The notes: a model not told the origin generated them from the sequence alone. A stretch of DNA of 64,000 nt from Ignavibacteriales bacterium (GCA_020635255.1 JACKAC010000003.1:1-64000), one strand, 5' to 3'; positions 1 through 8,770 are shown, counted from the first letter of the stretch. Numbers and translations: made by a program.

Positions 1-85
1 GTAAATCCCGCCTTAAATAAGGGAATATAGGGTGAGGAAAGAATGAAAGCAAAGAGAAAAGGGTTAGATACGTATATATACTTTT

Positions 86-967
86 TTATGTGGTCTTAAA
101 AAAATACCACCCGTTACCAATTTCTCTTATCATGATAAATTTACTTTTTTCAATTTTTGGTAAGTCTTTATTATCTTCAACATATAAATATCCACCTGTA
201 TCATCGAGTATTCCACCAATAGTGAAGAATATCACATTGGGATAGATTCCTCCCGCACGGTTGTATTCTTTACTTACATTAGTAATTAAAAGAGCTTTTT
301 TGTAATACTCAATTATGTAAGGAAGTTCACGAGGTTCATCCAGATTAAAATCTTCCGGCATTATTCTATACTTAGCTTCCCTAAGAAAAGAGTCAAACCT
401 GTCCGCATTATCTATAAAATGATCAATGATAGATCTATCATCCTTTAAAAGCAGCTTAGATGTTTCTATAAAAAATTCAATCTTCCCAAGATCTCCTCCG
501 TGGGTGGCATATTCTTCCTTCTTTTCCGGCGTCATTTTTTCCCATTCTTTTATAGCCATTATTTGAAGCCCAGACATTGCCAGGGCTCTATGCGCTTCAA
601 GTTTCCAGCCGTTCGAATTGATAAAATAAAGGTAGTGATCTTCTGAAGCTCCGTTTTCCGAAATGTTAACACTCACAACTGCTGACTCTGAATCCATTTC
701 AATTATTTCCGCATTTACTGACGGATCAATAAACTCTACTTTACCTATCATCTTTTTCAGACTATCAAGTTCCTGTTTTTCTTCTTCTGTTAATTCCTTT
801 TCCTTGTTTTCCATATACCTCTTCAGAATCTCGCCGGTCAGATAATCGACTAACCCAGTCGTATCTTTTCCAAAGTACTTCCCTGCAATTTCAACGGGTG
901 AAAGCTCTTGTCCAAGAGAAGGTAAGTAAAGAATAAACAAAATTATAAATATCAGTAATTTTCTCAT
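86..967 (-). CDS. Secreted protein of unknown function
   Basis: I do not recognise this 293-residue protein. Residues 1-20 form a signal peptide (two Lys/Arg-type residues, a run of Ile/Leu/Phe, then S-L-G-Q), so it is probably exported. The middle (about 45-75) is highly charged and rich in Lys/Glu, probably helical. The remainder mixes acidic helices with short hydrophobic strands. No Cys pair, T9SS C-terminal domain or catalytic motif is visible. It stands alone, divergent from the alanine dehydrogenase gene. A periplasmic or lipid-free outer-membrane-associated protein is possible, but function is unknown. Confidence 0.6.
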   Translation of the reverse strand: MRKLLIFIILFILYLPSLGQELSPVEIAGKYFGKDTTGLVDYLTGEILKRYMENKEKELTEEEKQELDSLKKMIGKVEFIDPSVNAEIIEMDSESAVVSVNISENGASEDHYLYFINSNGWKLEAHRALAMSGLQIMAIKEWEKMTPEKKEEYATHGGDLGKIEFFIETSKLLLKDDRSIIDHFIDNADRFDSFLREAKYRIMPEDFNLDEPRELPYIIEYYKKALLITNVSKEYNRAGGIYPNVIFFTIGGILDDTGGYLYVEDNKDLPKIEKSKFIMIREIGNGWYFFKTT

Positions 968-1113
968 ACCGAATAATAATTAATAATCCCTAAATATGTT
1001 ACTGATAAAGCATTAACTTTTTAAACCGAGCGGTTTACCGTGCAATTGAATTGAATAACTTACCTAAATCCCTTAATTTGATAGGTTATTCCAGAAAATT
1101 AAATTATAATACA

Positions 1114-2235
1114 ATGATAATTGGCGTTCCAAAAGAGATAAAACCGGCTGAGAACAGGGTAGCTGTAACACCCAGCGGCGCGGAGATACTTATAAATAAC
1201 GGGCATGATGTATATATAGAAACAAATGCAGGAAAGGGAAGCGGGTTTTCAGATGAGGATTATACTGAGATAGGAGCGAAGATACTGAACACTCCACAGG
1301 AGGTCTATGGTATCGCAGAAATGATAATAAAGGTTAAGGAGCCGATAGCTCCCGAATACAGCCTAATAAAAGAAGGGCAGATCGTATTTACGTATTTCCA
1401 CTTTGCTTCATCGGAAGAGCTGACAAAGGCAATGATGAACACGAAGTGTATCGCAATTGCATACGAGACGGTTGAGAAGGCAGACGGTTCACTTCCACTG
1501 CTGATACCGATGAGTGAAGTAGCGGGAAGAATGGCAACACAGGAAGGCGCGAAGTTCCTCGAGAAGGTAATGGGCGGACGCGGTATATTGCTTGGCGGTG
1601 TACCGGGAACGATGCCGGCAGAGGTAGTAGTGCTCGGCGGAGGAGTAGTTGGAACGAACGCGGCAAAGATAGCGGCAGGATTCGGAGCAAGAGTTAAAAT
1701 CATGGATAACAATCTCTACAGGCTGAGATACCTGGATGACGTGATGCCAAAGAACATTGTAACGATGATGAGCTCACCGTACAATATCAGAGAAGCAATT
1801 AAAACGGCTGATCTCGTGATAGGCGGAGTATTGATCGCCGGAGCAAAAGCGCCGAAGCTGATAACAAGAGAAATGCTTTCGCTGATGAAGGAAGGATCGG
1901 TAATAGTGGACGTATCGGTAGATCAAGGAGGATGTATCGAGACGACAAAACCAACAACACACGATGACCCGACATTCGTAATAGACGGCGTTGTACACTA
2001 CGGAGTAGCAAATATGCCGGGAGCAGTACCATTCACTTCAACAATAGCTCTGACAAATGCAACACTGCCGTACGCAGTACAGCTGGCTAACAAGGGTTAC
2101 ATGCAGGCATTGAAGGACAGCCTTGAACTAAGAAAGGGGCTTAACGTAATAGACGGAGTGATAACATATAAGGGTGTGGCGGATGCATTCGGATTCGATT
2201 ACACTGACGTGGATACTGCATTAGGGTTGAAATAA
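1114..2235 (+). CDS. ald: Alanine dehydrogenase
   Basis: Catalyses NAD-dependent reversible oxidative deamination of L-alanine to pyruvate and ammonia in the cytoplasm. The N-terminus M-I-I-G-V-P-K-E-I-K and the following R-V-A-V-T-P match the AlaDh/PNT N-terminal domain. A Rossmann G-G-G-V-V-G-T-N segment near residue 175 starts the NAD domain, and the conserved H-Y-G-V-A-N-M-P-G-A-V-P segment follows near residue 300. From the ATG at 1114 the protein is 373 residues, the usual family length. An in-frame TTG at 1051 would add 21 residues unlike the family, so I rejected it. A strong terminator follows the gene. It is probably monocistronic. Confidence 0.95.
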   Translation: MIIGVPKEIKPAENRVAVTPSGAEILINNGHDVYIETNAGKGSGFSDEDYTEIGAKILNTPQEVYGIAEMIIKVKEPIAPEYSLIKEGQIVFTYFHFASSEELTKAMMNTKCIAIAYETVEKADGSLPLLIPMSEVAGRMATQEGAKFLEKVMGGRGILLGGVPGTMPAEVVVLGGGVVGTNAAKIAAGFGARVKIMDNNLYRLRYLDDVMPKNIVTMMSSPYNIREAIKTADLVIGGVLIAGAKAPKLITREMLSLMKEGSVIVDVSVDQGGCIETTKPTTHDDPTFVIDGVVHYGVANMPGAVPFTSTIALTNATLPYAVQLANKGYMQALKDSLELRKGLNVIDGVITYKGVADAFGFDYTDVDTALGLK

Positions 2236-2287
2236 CAGGTAATTTTTTATATTATTTAGAAGTTTTTCATGTTGTATGTTCTTTTTC

Positions 2288-2320
2288 GGGTCTTCCGGGG
2301 GTGGAAGACCCTCTTTTTTT
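2288..2320 (+). terminator. Rho-independent terminator after ald
   Basis: The arms GGGTCTTCC (2288-2296) and GGAAGACCC (2303-2311) form a perfect 9-bp stem with a 6-nt loop, followed by TCTTTTTTT. The T-run overlaps the stop codon of the convergent thpR gene, so ald and thpR are packed end to end. Confidence 0.85.
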
Positions 2321-2870
2321 ACAGCTCAAATCTTTCGCGTTTGGAGTACACGGAGCCGGTTGGCTTTAATTTACTCTCCATAAGATAAAACGCTTCCGCT
2401 TCAAATTTTATATCAAACTTCATTTCGGATAACCTGGTTAAATTAACTTTCCTGTCACGTTTCACTCTTCCCAGAGTAATATGCGGATGAAATTTCTTAT
2501 CCGATTCAAATCCAAGGTCATACATTTGTTTATGCACACTCTCCGCAAGTTGGAGTAGTTTGCCGTCATCTTTAATATTTGCAAAAAGTACCCGCGGTGA
2601 ACGGAGATCCGGAAATGCTCCAATAGAATGAAGATCCAACGCTAACTTTCCTTTATTGTAATCAATAGAATTGAGAGAATTTTTTACGCGGTTTAGTTCA
2701 CCGGAAGTAATATCCCCAATAAAAAAGAGCGTGATGTGAAGTTTCTCGTTTGATTCCCACCTCATGGATGAGAGTTCGCGGTTAGTCAGGACGGCTTTTA
2801 TCTCCCCGGTAACGCCGTTGAGTTGCTGTTTTATTTCGGAGGGCAGATTTATTGAAACGAAAGTCCGCAT
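2319..2870 (-). CDS. thpR: RNA 2',3'-cyclic phosphodiesterase (2'-5' RNA ligase family)
   Basis: A 2H phosphoesterase of 183 residues, the normal ThpR size. The two diagnostic H-x-T-x motifs are both H-I-T-L, at residues 45-48 and 130-133. These His residues form the active site that opens 2',3'-cyclic phosphates to 2'-phosphates; the family was first described as a tRNA half ligase. The N-terminus M-R-T-F-V-S-I-N-L-P is typical. The gene starts 4 bases after the stop codon of the upstream T9SS gene on the same strand, so the two may be co-transcribed although they look functionally unrelated. Confidence 0.9.
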   Translation of the reverse strand: MRTFVSINLPSEIKQQLNGVTGEIKAVLTNRELSSMRWESNEKLHITLFFIGDITSGELNRVKNSLNSIDYNKGKLALDLHSIGAFPDLRSPRVLFANIKDDGKLLQLAESVHKQMYDLGFESDKKFHPHITLGRVKRDRKVNLTRLSEMKFDIKFEAEAFYLMESKLKPTGSVYSKRERFEL

Positions 2871-2874
2871 ATAC

Positions 2875-4434
2875 TTATTTTAACAGAATCATTTTCTTCG
2901 TCTCTTTAAAACCGTCCGTTATGAGCGAGTAGAAATAAACACCGCTGTTCAATTCCTCTGCGTCGAAATTTGCACTGTAAATACCGGGCTTCATCGTTTC
3001 GTTTGCGAGGACAGAGACTTCCCTGCCGAGAGCATCATAGACCACGAGTTTGACATTAGACGTTCGTGCAATTTCGAAATTGATATTAGTCGACGGGTTG
3101 AACGGATTTGGATAATTTTGTGAAAGAGAAAAATTACCGGGTAACTCATTGTAGAGGGTTTGAATGCCTGTAATGAGAGAATACTTTATTGTAACGATGT
3201 CAGTGGTTAATCCACTAATAACAGCCTCACCGGTAACATATACTCCGGTTGAATCAACTTGGATACCCCATGCACGGTCAAGGGTATTGCTAGCTCCATT
3301 AAAAAGTTTTTTCCAGAGAATATCTCCTTGAGGGGAATATTTAATTGTAATGTAATCTTCGTCAAAAATGAACCCCAGATTTTGTTCTGTAGAGAAACCT
3401 GTAATATATACATTTCCTGAATCATCAAGGCAGATATCGCTTCCAAGACCATTGTCACTAGAAGAGGTTGAATAGTAATTATCCCAGATTAGTTGACCAC
3501 TCGAATCTAACTTTAATGTAACGATTATTCCATTTGGGGATGAGATACTACCAGTTACAAAGACATTATCATTTTCATCTAATATACTGCTAAAGGGCAT
3601 TGTAGCGTAAAATGGTACGGGGAAATGATTGTAGTTCCAGATTCTTTCTCCATTTTGGGAATATTTTATTACCGTTAGAAAAACCCCATATCCACAAACA
3701 ATAATATTTCCATTTTTATCAAAATGTAAGTTGGCCGTCTCACCAGGATTAGCTGACGGTGATTGTCTTACCCACAATAAATTACCGTTCGGATCATACT
3801 TTACGATTGCCATGGAATCTGCATCAACATTATATCCTAATATGTATGAATTTCCTGAACTATCGACGATTATATCTTCAGAATACATCGAAGCAGTAAA
3901 ATAATACTCATGCCAAAGTAATTGACCATTTGAGTCAAACTTAATTGTTAAGGTTGTATGATTTCCTTCGCCTGTAACATAAACGTTTCCATTCAAATCA
4001 ACATAAATGGCTAGTCCTTCTTCGCTACTTCCAGTTACATATTTTGAATTCCAGATTACCGTTCCAGTTGAATCGAATTTCCATACAATCAGGTCATTAT
4101 TTGATGCGATAGAATCGGCATAGCCTACAACGTAAACATTTTGTTCATTATCTATGGCAATATCTGTAAATTGAGCAAAATGGAAATTAGTATAAGTAGA
4201 TGACCAAATTAAATTACCTGATGTATTATATTTCAGAAGTACAGCTTTCTGGGGATTTGGAGTTCCCTCCGACCTTCCCGCAATATATAAATTTCCAGCA
4301 CTATCTTTTTCCATGCAAACTGGAACATCCATATGATTTTGGCCATTGTAATTTGACATCCAAATGTAACTAAATTGAGCATTTACTTGAGTGCTAAGTA
4401 ATGCCAAAAAAACCACTAAATATAATCTAAGCAT
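2875..4434 (-). CDS. Secreted SBBP beta-propeller protein with T9SS C-terminal domain
   Basis: A 519-residue exported protein. Residues 1-19 are a signal peptide ending V-N-A before Q20. The body carries repeated units of about 50 residues with D-x-x-G-N-x-Y-[VI]-x-G and x-K-Y/F-[DN]-x-x-G-x-[LV]-x-W, the SBBP (seven-bladed propeller) pattern. The last ~85 residues contain N-Y-P-N-P-F-N-P-S-T and end E-T-K-K-M-I-L-L-K, the T9SS sorting domain (TIGR04183 type), which is removed or anchored at the cell surface. The ligand is unknown. It resembles the proteins encoded at 59785 and 63024. Confidence 0.85.
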   Translation of the reverse strand: MLRLYLVVFLALLSTQVNAQFSYIWMSNYNGQNHMDVPVCMEKDSAGNLYIAGRSEGTPNPQKAVLLKYNTSGNLIWSSTYTNFHFAQFTDIAIDNEQNVYVVGYADSIASNNDLIVWKFDSTGTVIWNSKYVTGSSEEGLAIYVDLNGNVYVTGEGNHTTLTIKFDSNGQLLWHEYYFTASMYSEDIIVDSSGNSYILGYNVDADSMAIVKYDPNGNLLWVRQSPSANPGETANLHFDKNGNIIVCGYGVFLTVIKYSQNGERIWNYNHFPVPFYATMPFSSILDENDNVFVTGSISSPNGIIVTLKLDSSGQLIWDNYYSTSSSDNGLGSDICLDDSGNVYITGFSTEQNLGFIFDEDYITIKYSPQGDILWKKLFNGASNTLDRAWGIQVDSTGVYVTGEAVISGLTTDIVTIKYSLITGIQTLYNELPGNFSLSQNYPNPFNPSTNINFEIARTSNVKLVVYDALGREVSVLANETMKPGIYSANFDAEELNSGVYFYSLITDGFKETKKMILLK

Positions 4435-4579
4435 GTTAATTAATAGTTATCTAATAGATTTTTAAAATAAGTTTATCTAAATGTAACTTCAAATCTAAAA
4501 TTCACATTACTCCAATCTATCTTTAAATAGTCATTCCGTTAAGGTATTTTACTAAATATCCATAAAGAAAACACGTAAA

Positions 4580-5695
4580 ATGGCAAAGAAATATCCTCCC
4601 GTATATTATGGTGACTACCTGGATCTGGATAAGCTATTGGATTCACAACACAGGAAAAGCGAGGAGTACGGGCACCCGGCTCACGATGAGATGCTCTTTA
4701 TAATAGTTCACCAGGCGTATGAGCTGTGGTTTAAGCAGATAATATTCGAGCTGAACTCGGTAGTAGATATGTTCGATGATAATAAAGTGGATGAGAGGAA
4801 CATCGGTATAGCGATCTCGAGGCTGGACAGGATAACGGAGATACAAAGAATATTGATAGATCAGCTGAGGGTGCTGGAAACAATGACACCGCTGGACTTC
4901 CTGGACTTCAGGGATTACCTGGTGCCCGCGTCGGGATTTCAAAGCGTACAGTTTAGAACAATAGAGAATAAGCTGGGTCTGCGCACAGACATGCGGGTAA
5001 CATTCGGAAGCAAGGAATATCACGAGCTGGTTTCTGAGTCACATCAGAAGGAGCTCATTAATTCCGAAAAGAACATGTCGCTGTTGGAAGTTGTAAACGG
5101 GTGGCTGGAGAGAACGCCGTTCCTTAAAGTTGACGGGTTTAATTTCATAGAGCAGTATAAGGGAGCAGTAAATGAGATGCTGGATTGGGAAAAGGATGTT
5201 ATAGCAACGAACCCGGAATTTACGGATGAGAAGAGGGAGAAGCAGTTCGTCGCGCATGAAGGAACAAGAGAGAGCTTCGCACCACTATTCGACGAAGAGA
5301 AATACAACAAGCTCATCGTGGAAGGAGAGAAGAAATTTTCATATAAGGCGACACTGGCGGCACTCTTCATTAATCTCTACAGAGACGAGCCGATACTTCA
5401 CATGCCGTACAGGTTTCTTAATTTGCTGGTAGATATAGATGAGAACTTCACCACATGGCGATACAAGCATGCACTGATGGTACACAGAATGATAGGCGCG
5501 AAGATAGGTACGGGAGGTTCATCGGGACACAGCTACCTGCTAAAAACGGCTGAGAAGCATAAGGTCTTTAGAGACCTCTTCGATATGACGACGTTTATGA
5601 TACCGCGGTCATCACTTCCGGTACTCCCCGAAGATCTAAAAGTAGAACTTGGTTACTACTATACCTACTTAAAAGAAAGGGAGAGCACAAGATGA
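4580..5695 (+). CDS. kynA: Tryptophan 2,3-dioxygenase
   Basis: Haem enzyme that opens the indole ring of L-tryptophan with O2 to give N-formylkynurenine, the first step of the kynurenine pathway. At 371 residues it is close to eukaryotic-type TDO length. The segment F-I-I-V-H-Q-A-Y-E-L-W-F-K-Q carries the distal active-site His44. The C-terminal R-Y-K-H-A-L-M-V-H-R segment provides the proximal haem ligand His297, followed by I-G-T-G-G-S-S-G (309-316), the substrate-contacting loop. It is the first gene of an operon: the next gene starts at 5692 with an ATGA overlap. The upstream region is divergent with the T9SS gene ending at 4434. Confidence 0.95.
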   Translation: MAKKYPPVYYGDYLDLDKLLDSQHRKSEEYGHPAHDEMLFIIVHQAYELWFKQIIFELNSVVDMFDDNKVDERNIGIAISRLDRITEIQRILIDQLRVLETMTPLDFLDFRDYLVPASGFQSVQFRTIENKLGLRTDMRVTFGSKEYHELVSESHQKELINSEKNMSLLEVVNGWLERTPFLKVDGFNFIEQYKGAVNEMLDWEKDVIATNPEFTDEKREKQFVAHEGTRESFAPLFDEEKYNKLIVEGEKKFSYKATLAALFINLYRDEPILHMPYRFLNLLVDIDENFTTWRYKHALMVHRMIGAKIGTGGSSGHSYLLKTAEKHKVFRDLFDMTTFMIPRSSLPVLPEDLKVELGYYYTYLKERESTR

Positions 5696-6480
5696 ACATA
5701 TCCCTCGAGGGAAGGAATGCTATTGTCTGCGGAAGCACACAAGGAATAGGCAGAGCAATCGCCGAGCAATTCGCCGAGTCGGGCGCGTGCGTAACGCTTA
5801 TTGCCAGAGACGAACACGCGCTTAATGAAGTAAAAGAAGGACTGTCCGATCATGCGAACCAGCGACATCAGAGCATTGCCGTGGATTTCACACAACCGGA
5901 AGATCTGAAGCGAAAGCTGGAAGTTTACGTTAGTCATAATCCTTCTGTCCATATACTTGTGAACAATACAGGCGGACCCAAGGGAGGCGATATTGTAAAC
6001 GCGAGCCCGGAAGAATTCGAGAATGCATTTAAGATGCATGTGATATGCAACCAGATCCTTGTGCAGGCATTAATGGACGGAATGATGAAGGAGGGATACG
6101 GAAGGATAATCAATATAATTTCAACATCTGTAAAACAGCCGATAAAAGGGCTCGGTGTTTCAAATACAACACGCGGGGCAGTAGCAAGCTGGTCCAAGAC
6201 CATGGCGAACGAGCTGGGGAAATTCGGGATAACGGTAAATAACCTTCTTCCCGGCGCCACACAGACAGGACGAATCGAGGATATTATTAATAAAAAAGCC
6301 GAGAAAACCGCAAAGAGTATCGACGAAGTGAGAAAGCAGATGCTCGCGGAGATTCCGGCGGGACGGTTCGCAGAGCCGAATGAGCTAGCATACGCAGCGA
6401 CGTTCCTCGCCTCAGATAAGGCGGCTTATATTAACGGTGTCAGTATAGCGGTGGACGGCGGAAGGATGGGATGTTTATGA
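5692..6480 (+). CDS. SDR-fold protein lacking the usual catalytic Tyr/Lys
   Basis: A 262-residue short-chain dehydrogenase fold. The cofactor loop G-S-T-Q-G-I-G is at 14-20 and the N-N-T-G-G segment (classical N-N-A-G) at 91-95. Ser144 lies at the catalytic Ser position. Where Y-x-x-x-K is expected the sequence reads S157-N-T-T-R161, followed by the conserved T-V-N-N-L-L-P-G. A known SDR subgroup annotated as FabG-like has this S-N-x-x-R substitution, but its substrates are poorly defined. The gene overlaps kynA by 4 bases, so translational coupling and a role in tryptophan breakdown are inferred. It could reduce or rearrange a ring-cleavage intermediate by a non-classical mechanism, or be non-catalytic. 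Confidence 0.85.
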   Translation: MNISLEGRNAIVCGSTQGIGRAIAEQFAESGACVTLIARDEHALNEVKEGLSDHANQRHQSIAVDFTQPEDLKRKLEVYVSHNPSVHILVNNTGGPKGGDIVNASPEEFENAFKMHVICNQILVQALMDGMMKEGYGRIINIISTSVKQPIKGLGVSNTTRGAVASWSKTMANELGKFGITVNNLLPGATQTGRIEDIINKKAEKTAKSIDEVRKQMLAEIPAGRFAEPNELAYAATFLASDKAAYINGVSIAVDGGRMGCL

Positions 6481-6490
6481 AAAATCTTGA

Positions 6491-6513
6491 GCCACGAATT
6501 GCACTAATTTCAC
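6491..6513 (+). repeat. Left imperfect inverted repeat of GxxExxY cassette
   Basis: This 23-bp stretch beginning GCCACGAATTGCAC matches the reverse complement of 6917-6939 at 19 of 23 positions. The pair brackets the GxxExxY gene almost exactly. A related solo copy is at 8723-8743. Confidence 0.7.
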
Positions 6514-6532
6514 AAGTTTTTATTGCTAAGCT

Positions 6533-6907
6533 TTGACCAACTTAACATATAAAGAGGAAAGTTATGAAATTGTAGGAATTTGTATGGATGTTTACAATGA
6601 ACTTAGAAAAGGGTTTTTAGAAATTGTTTATAAGGATGCTTTAACATATGAGTTCAAGAAAAGGAATATACCATTTGAAAGAGAGAAAGAGTTTGAAATA
6701 AGATATAAAGAAGTCATGCTTCCCCATTGTTATTATGCAGATTTTGTGGTATTCGATAAAATTATACTTGAGATAAAATCAAAAAATTCAATAGCTGAAG
6801 AGCATGTAGCTCAAGCAATAAATTATCTTGCTGTTTCAAAATTTAAACTGGCCTTAATTATTAATTTCGGAGAAAAATCATTAAAATACAAAAGAGTAGT
6901 TTTATAA
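6533..6907 (+). CDS. GxxExxY protein (PD-(D/E)xK nuclease-like)
   Basis: A 124-residue member of the GxxExxY family (PDDEXK_3 clan). The name motif is G27-F-L-E-I-V-Y33. A nuclease-like core follows: D70 after Y-Y-A, then E80-I-K82 and Q94. Biochemical function of the family is not established. The only upstream start that keeps the conserved N-terminal helix is the TTG at 6533; the first in-frame ATG would remove it. The gene is visibly A+T richer than its neighbours, sits between inverted repeats (6491-6513 and 6917-6939) and splits an otherwise tight catabolic operon, so it is probably acquired. No good Shine-Dalgarno is seen. Confidence 0.8.
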   Translation: MTNLTYKEESYEIVGICMDVYNELRKGFLEIVYKDALTYEFKKRNIPFEREKEFEIRYKEVMLPHCYYADFVVFDKIILEIKSKNSIAEEHVAQAINYLAVSKFKLALIINFGEKSLKYKRVVL

Positions 6908-6916
6908 AAAAAATCC

Positions 6917-6939
6917 GTGTAATTAGTGAAATTAGCGGC
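6917..6939 (+). repeat. Right imperfect inverted repeat of GxxExxY cassette
   Basis: Reverse-complement partner of 6491-6513 (19 of 23 matches). It ends 10 bases before the start codon of the DUF4286 gene, so the cassette boundary is within the leader of that gene. Confidence 0.7.
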
Positions 6940-6949
6940 TAAAAAAATT

Positions 6950-7246
6950 ATGATACTATATAATGTTACAATTAACGTGGATGATGAGATACATGATGAG
7001 TGGCTGGAGTGGATGAAGGGTGTTCACATACCGGATGTAATGGCAACCGGGTTATTTGTCGATAGTAAGATATTCAAGATACATACAGGAGATGAGGGAA
7101 ACACATACTCGATACAATACTTCAGCAATACGATGGATGACTATGAAAAATATCAAAGCGAACATGCGCCCCGATTACAAAAAGAGCATTCGGAAAAGTA
7201 TAAAGATAAGTTCACAGCATTCAGAACAATTTTAGAACAGGTATAA
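6950..7246 (+). CDS. DUF4286 family protein
   Basis: A 98-residue protein starting M-I-L-Y-N-V-T-I-N-V-D. Together with W-x-x-W-M-K and H-I-P-D-V-M-A-T-G, this is the pattern of the DUF4286 family, common in Bacteroidota. An upstream GTG in frame would add only 8 residues derived from the cassette repeat, so I use the ATG at 6950. Small size and an alpha-beta pattern suggest a dimeric ferredoxin-like fold, as in antibiotic monooxygenase or muconolactone isomerase folds (inference). It ends 2 bases before the aldehyde dehydrogenase gene and is therefore likely co-transcribed with the catabolic genes. Confidence 0.8.
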   Translation: MILYNVTINVDDEIHDEWLEWMKGVHIPDVMATGLFVDSKIFKIHTGDEGNTYSIQYFSNTMDDYEKYQSEHAPRLQKEHSEKYKDKFTAFRTILEQV

Positions 7247-7248
7247 TA

Positions 7249-8706
7249 ATGGAAAAAATACGAAACTACATCGGCGGGATATTCACGACGCCATATAACA
7301 GCAACTATTTCAATGACCATAACCCGGCAACGGGCGAAGTATATACAATGATACCGGACTCGACAGCAGACGACGTGGAGATTGCCGTACAGGCGGCGAA
7401 GAAGGCATTCCCGATGTGGTCGAACATGCCGGCGGATGACCGTTCTAACTGGCTGATGAAAGTAGCGGACAAGATAAGGGAAAATCTAGAAAAGTTCGCG
7501 CTGGCTGAAGCCAACGATAACGGGAAGCCACTCTGGATGGCAAGAGAGATTGACATTCCGCGCGCAATAAAGAATTTCGAGTTTTACGCAACAGCTATAA
7601 GGCACTTCGCAAGCGAAGCACATGTTACAGACAGCGAGGCAATTAATTACACGATAAGACAGCCTCTTGGAGTAGTGGGAGCGATCTCCCCGTGGAATTT
7701 ACCATTGTACCTGTTTTCATGGAAGATAGCACCTGCGCTGGCCGCGGGTAACTGCGTGGTGGCAAAGCCGTCCGAAATTACTCCTATGACAGCGTATTTG
7801 CTTTCGGAATTATGTATAGAGATAGGGTTTCCGGAGGGAGTATTAAACATCATACATGGTTACGGCAATAAGGCGGGAGCAGCGATAGTGGAAAACCCGG
7901 GTGTAGATGCAATAACCTTTACGGGGGGAACAGCGACAGGTGAAGCAATAGCGCGAGCGGCGGCGCCAAAATTTAAAAAGCTGTCTCTAGAGCTCGGCGG
8001 GAAGAATCCGAATATAATCTTCGCAGACTGTAATTATGAGGAGATGCTCGAAACCACGATACGGTCATCATTCTCCAACCAGGGCGAGATATGTTTGTGC
8101 GGTTCCAGGATATTCATCGAGATGCCGCTTTATGAAAAGTTCAGGAAAGATTTTGTTGCAAAGGTAAAAGAGCTAAAAGTGGGCGATCCGCTCGAGCCTG
8201 ACACAAAGATAGGCGCGATAGTTTCAAAAGAACATTATGAGAAAATATTATCATACATCGATCTTGCAATAAAAGACGGAGGAAGGATACTTACCGGAGG
8301 AGACATAATAAGCTTCGAGAAACACCGTTCGAAAAGATGCCAGAACGGATGGTTCATTGAGCCGACAGTGATAGAGGGACTCGATTATACCTGCAGGGTA
8401 AACCAGGAAGAGATATTCGGACCGGTGGTAACGCTGATTCCGTTCGAAACCGAAGAACAAGTTGTAATGATGGCAAACAGTACAAAATACGGGTTGGCAT
8501 CGATATTATGGACAGAGAATTTAACACGCGCGCACAGGATCGCTTCACAGCTGGATGCCGGAATAGTCTGGGTGAACTGCTGGATGCTGAGGGACCTGCG
8601 TACACCATTCGGCGGAGTCAAGGCTTCCGGTGTAGGCAGAGAGGGCGGATACGAAGCGCTGGAGTTTTTTACGGAAGCAAAGAACGTGTGCGTAAAGATA
8701 AAGTAG
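7249..8706 (+). CDS. Aldehyde dehydrogenase, 2-aminomuconic 6-semialdehyde type
   Basis: A 485-residue NAD-dependent ALDH. The N-anchoring Asn149 is in S-P-W-N-L-P, the general base Glu248 in L-E-L-G-G-K-N-P, and the catalytic Cys282 in N-Q-G-E-I-C-L-C. The F-T-G-G-T-A-T-G and E-I-C-L-C-x-S-R-I-F segments resemble the 2-aminomuconic/2-hydroxymuconic semialdehyde dehydrogenase branch (ALDH8A1, AmnC/NbaE). That enzyme oxidises 2-aminomuconic semialdehyde to 2-aminomuconate in kynurenine catabolism. The substrate is supported by the neighbouring kynA and by the 2-aminomuconate deaminase at 16666. The fold assignment is certain; the exact substrate is probable. Confidence 0.9.
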   Translation: MEKIRNYIGGIFTTPYNSNYFNDHNPATGEVYTMIPDSTADDVEIAVQAAKKAFPMWSNMPADDRSNWLMKVADKIRENLEKFALAEANDNGKPLWMAREIDIPRAIKNFEFYATAIRHFASEAHVTDSEAINYTIRQPLGVVGAISPWNLPLYLFSWKIAPALAAGNCVVAKPSEITPMTAYLLSELCIEIGFPEGVLNIIHGYGNKAGAAIVENPGVDAITFTGGTATGEAIARAAAPKFKKLSLELGGKNPNIIFADCNYEEMLETTIRSSFSNQGEICLCGSRIFIEMPLYEKFRKDFVAKVKELKVGDPLEPDTKIGAIVSKEHYEKILSYIDLAIKDGGRILTGGDIISFEKHRSKRCQNGWFIEPTVIEGLDYTCRVNQEEIFGPVVTLIPFETEEQVVMMANSTKYGLASILWTENLTRAHRIASQLDAGIVWVNCWMLRDLRTPFGGVKASGVGREGGYEALEFFTEAKNVCVKIK

Positions 8707-8722
8707 AACCAATACAGTAATA

Positions 8723-8743
8723 CCACGAATTTGCACAAATTGC
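8723..8743 (+). repeat. Solo copy of the GxxExxY-cassette repeat
   Basis: The stretch beginning CCACGAATTTGCAC closely resembles the left repeat at 6491-6513. It has no partner or GxxExxY gene next to it and lies just after the aldehyde dehydrogenase stop codon. Confidence 0.5.
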
Positions 8744-8770
8744 TTTCTTAATTTTACTCTAAATTTAATA

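Noticed and set aside
1051..1113. TTG start extending alanine dehydrogenase by 21 residues
   Set aside because: The added residues do not fit the family. The ATG at 1114 gives the usual length and N-terminus.
1305..2032. Long antisense open frames inside ald
   Set aside because: They lie opposite a certain gene and their predicted proteins are low-complexity. Codon bias of ald explains them.
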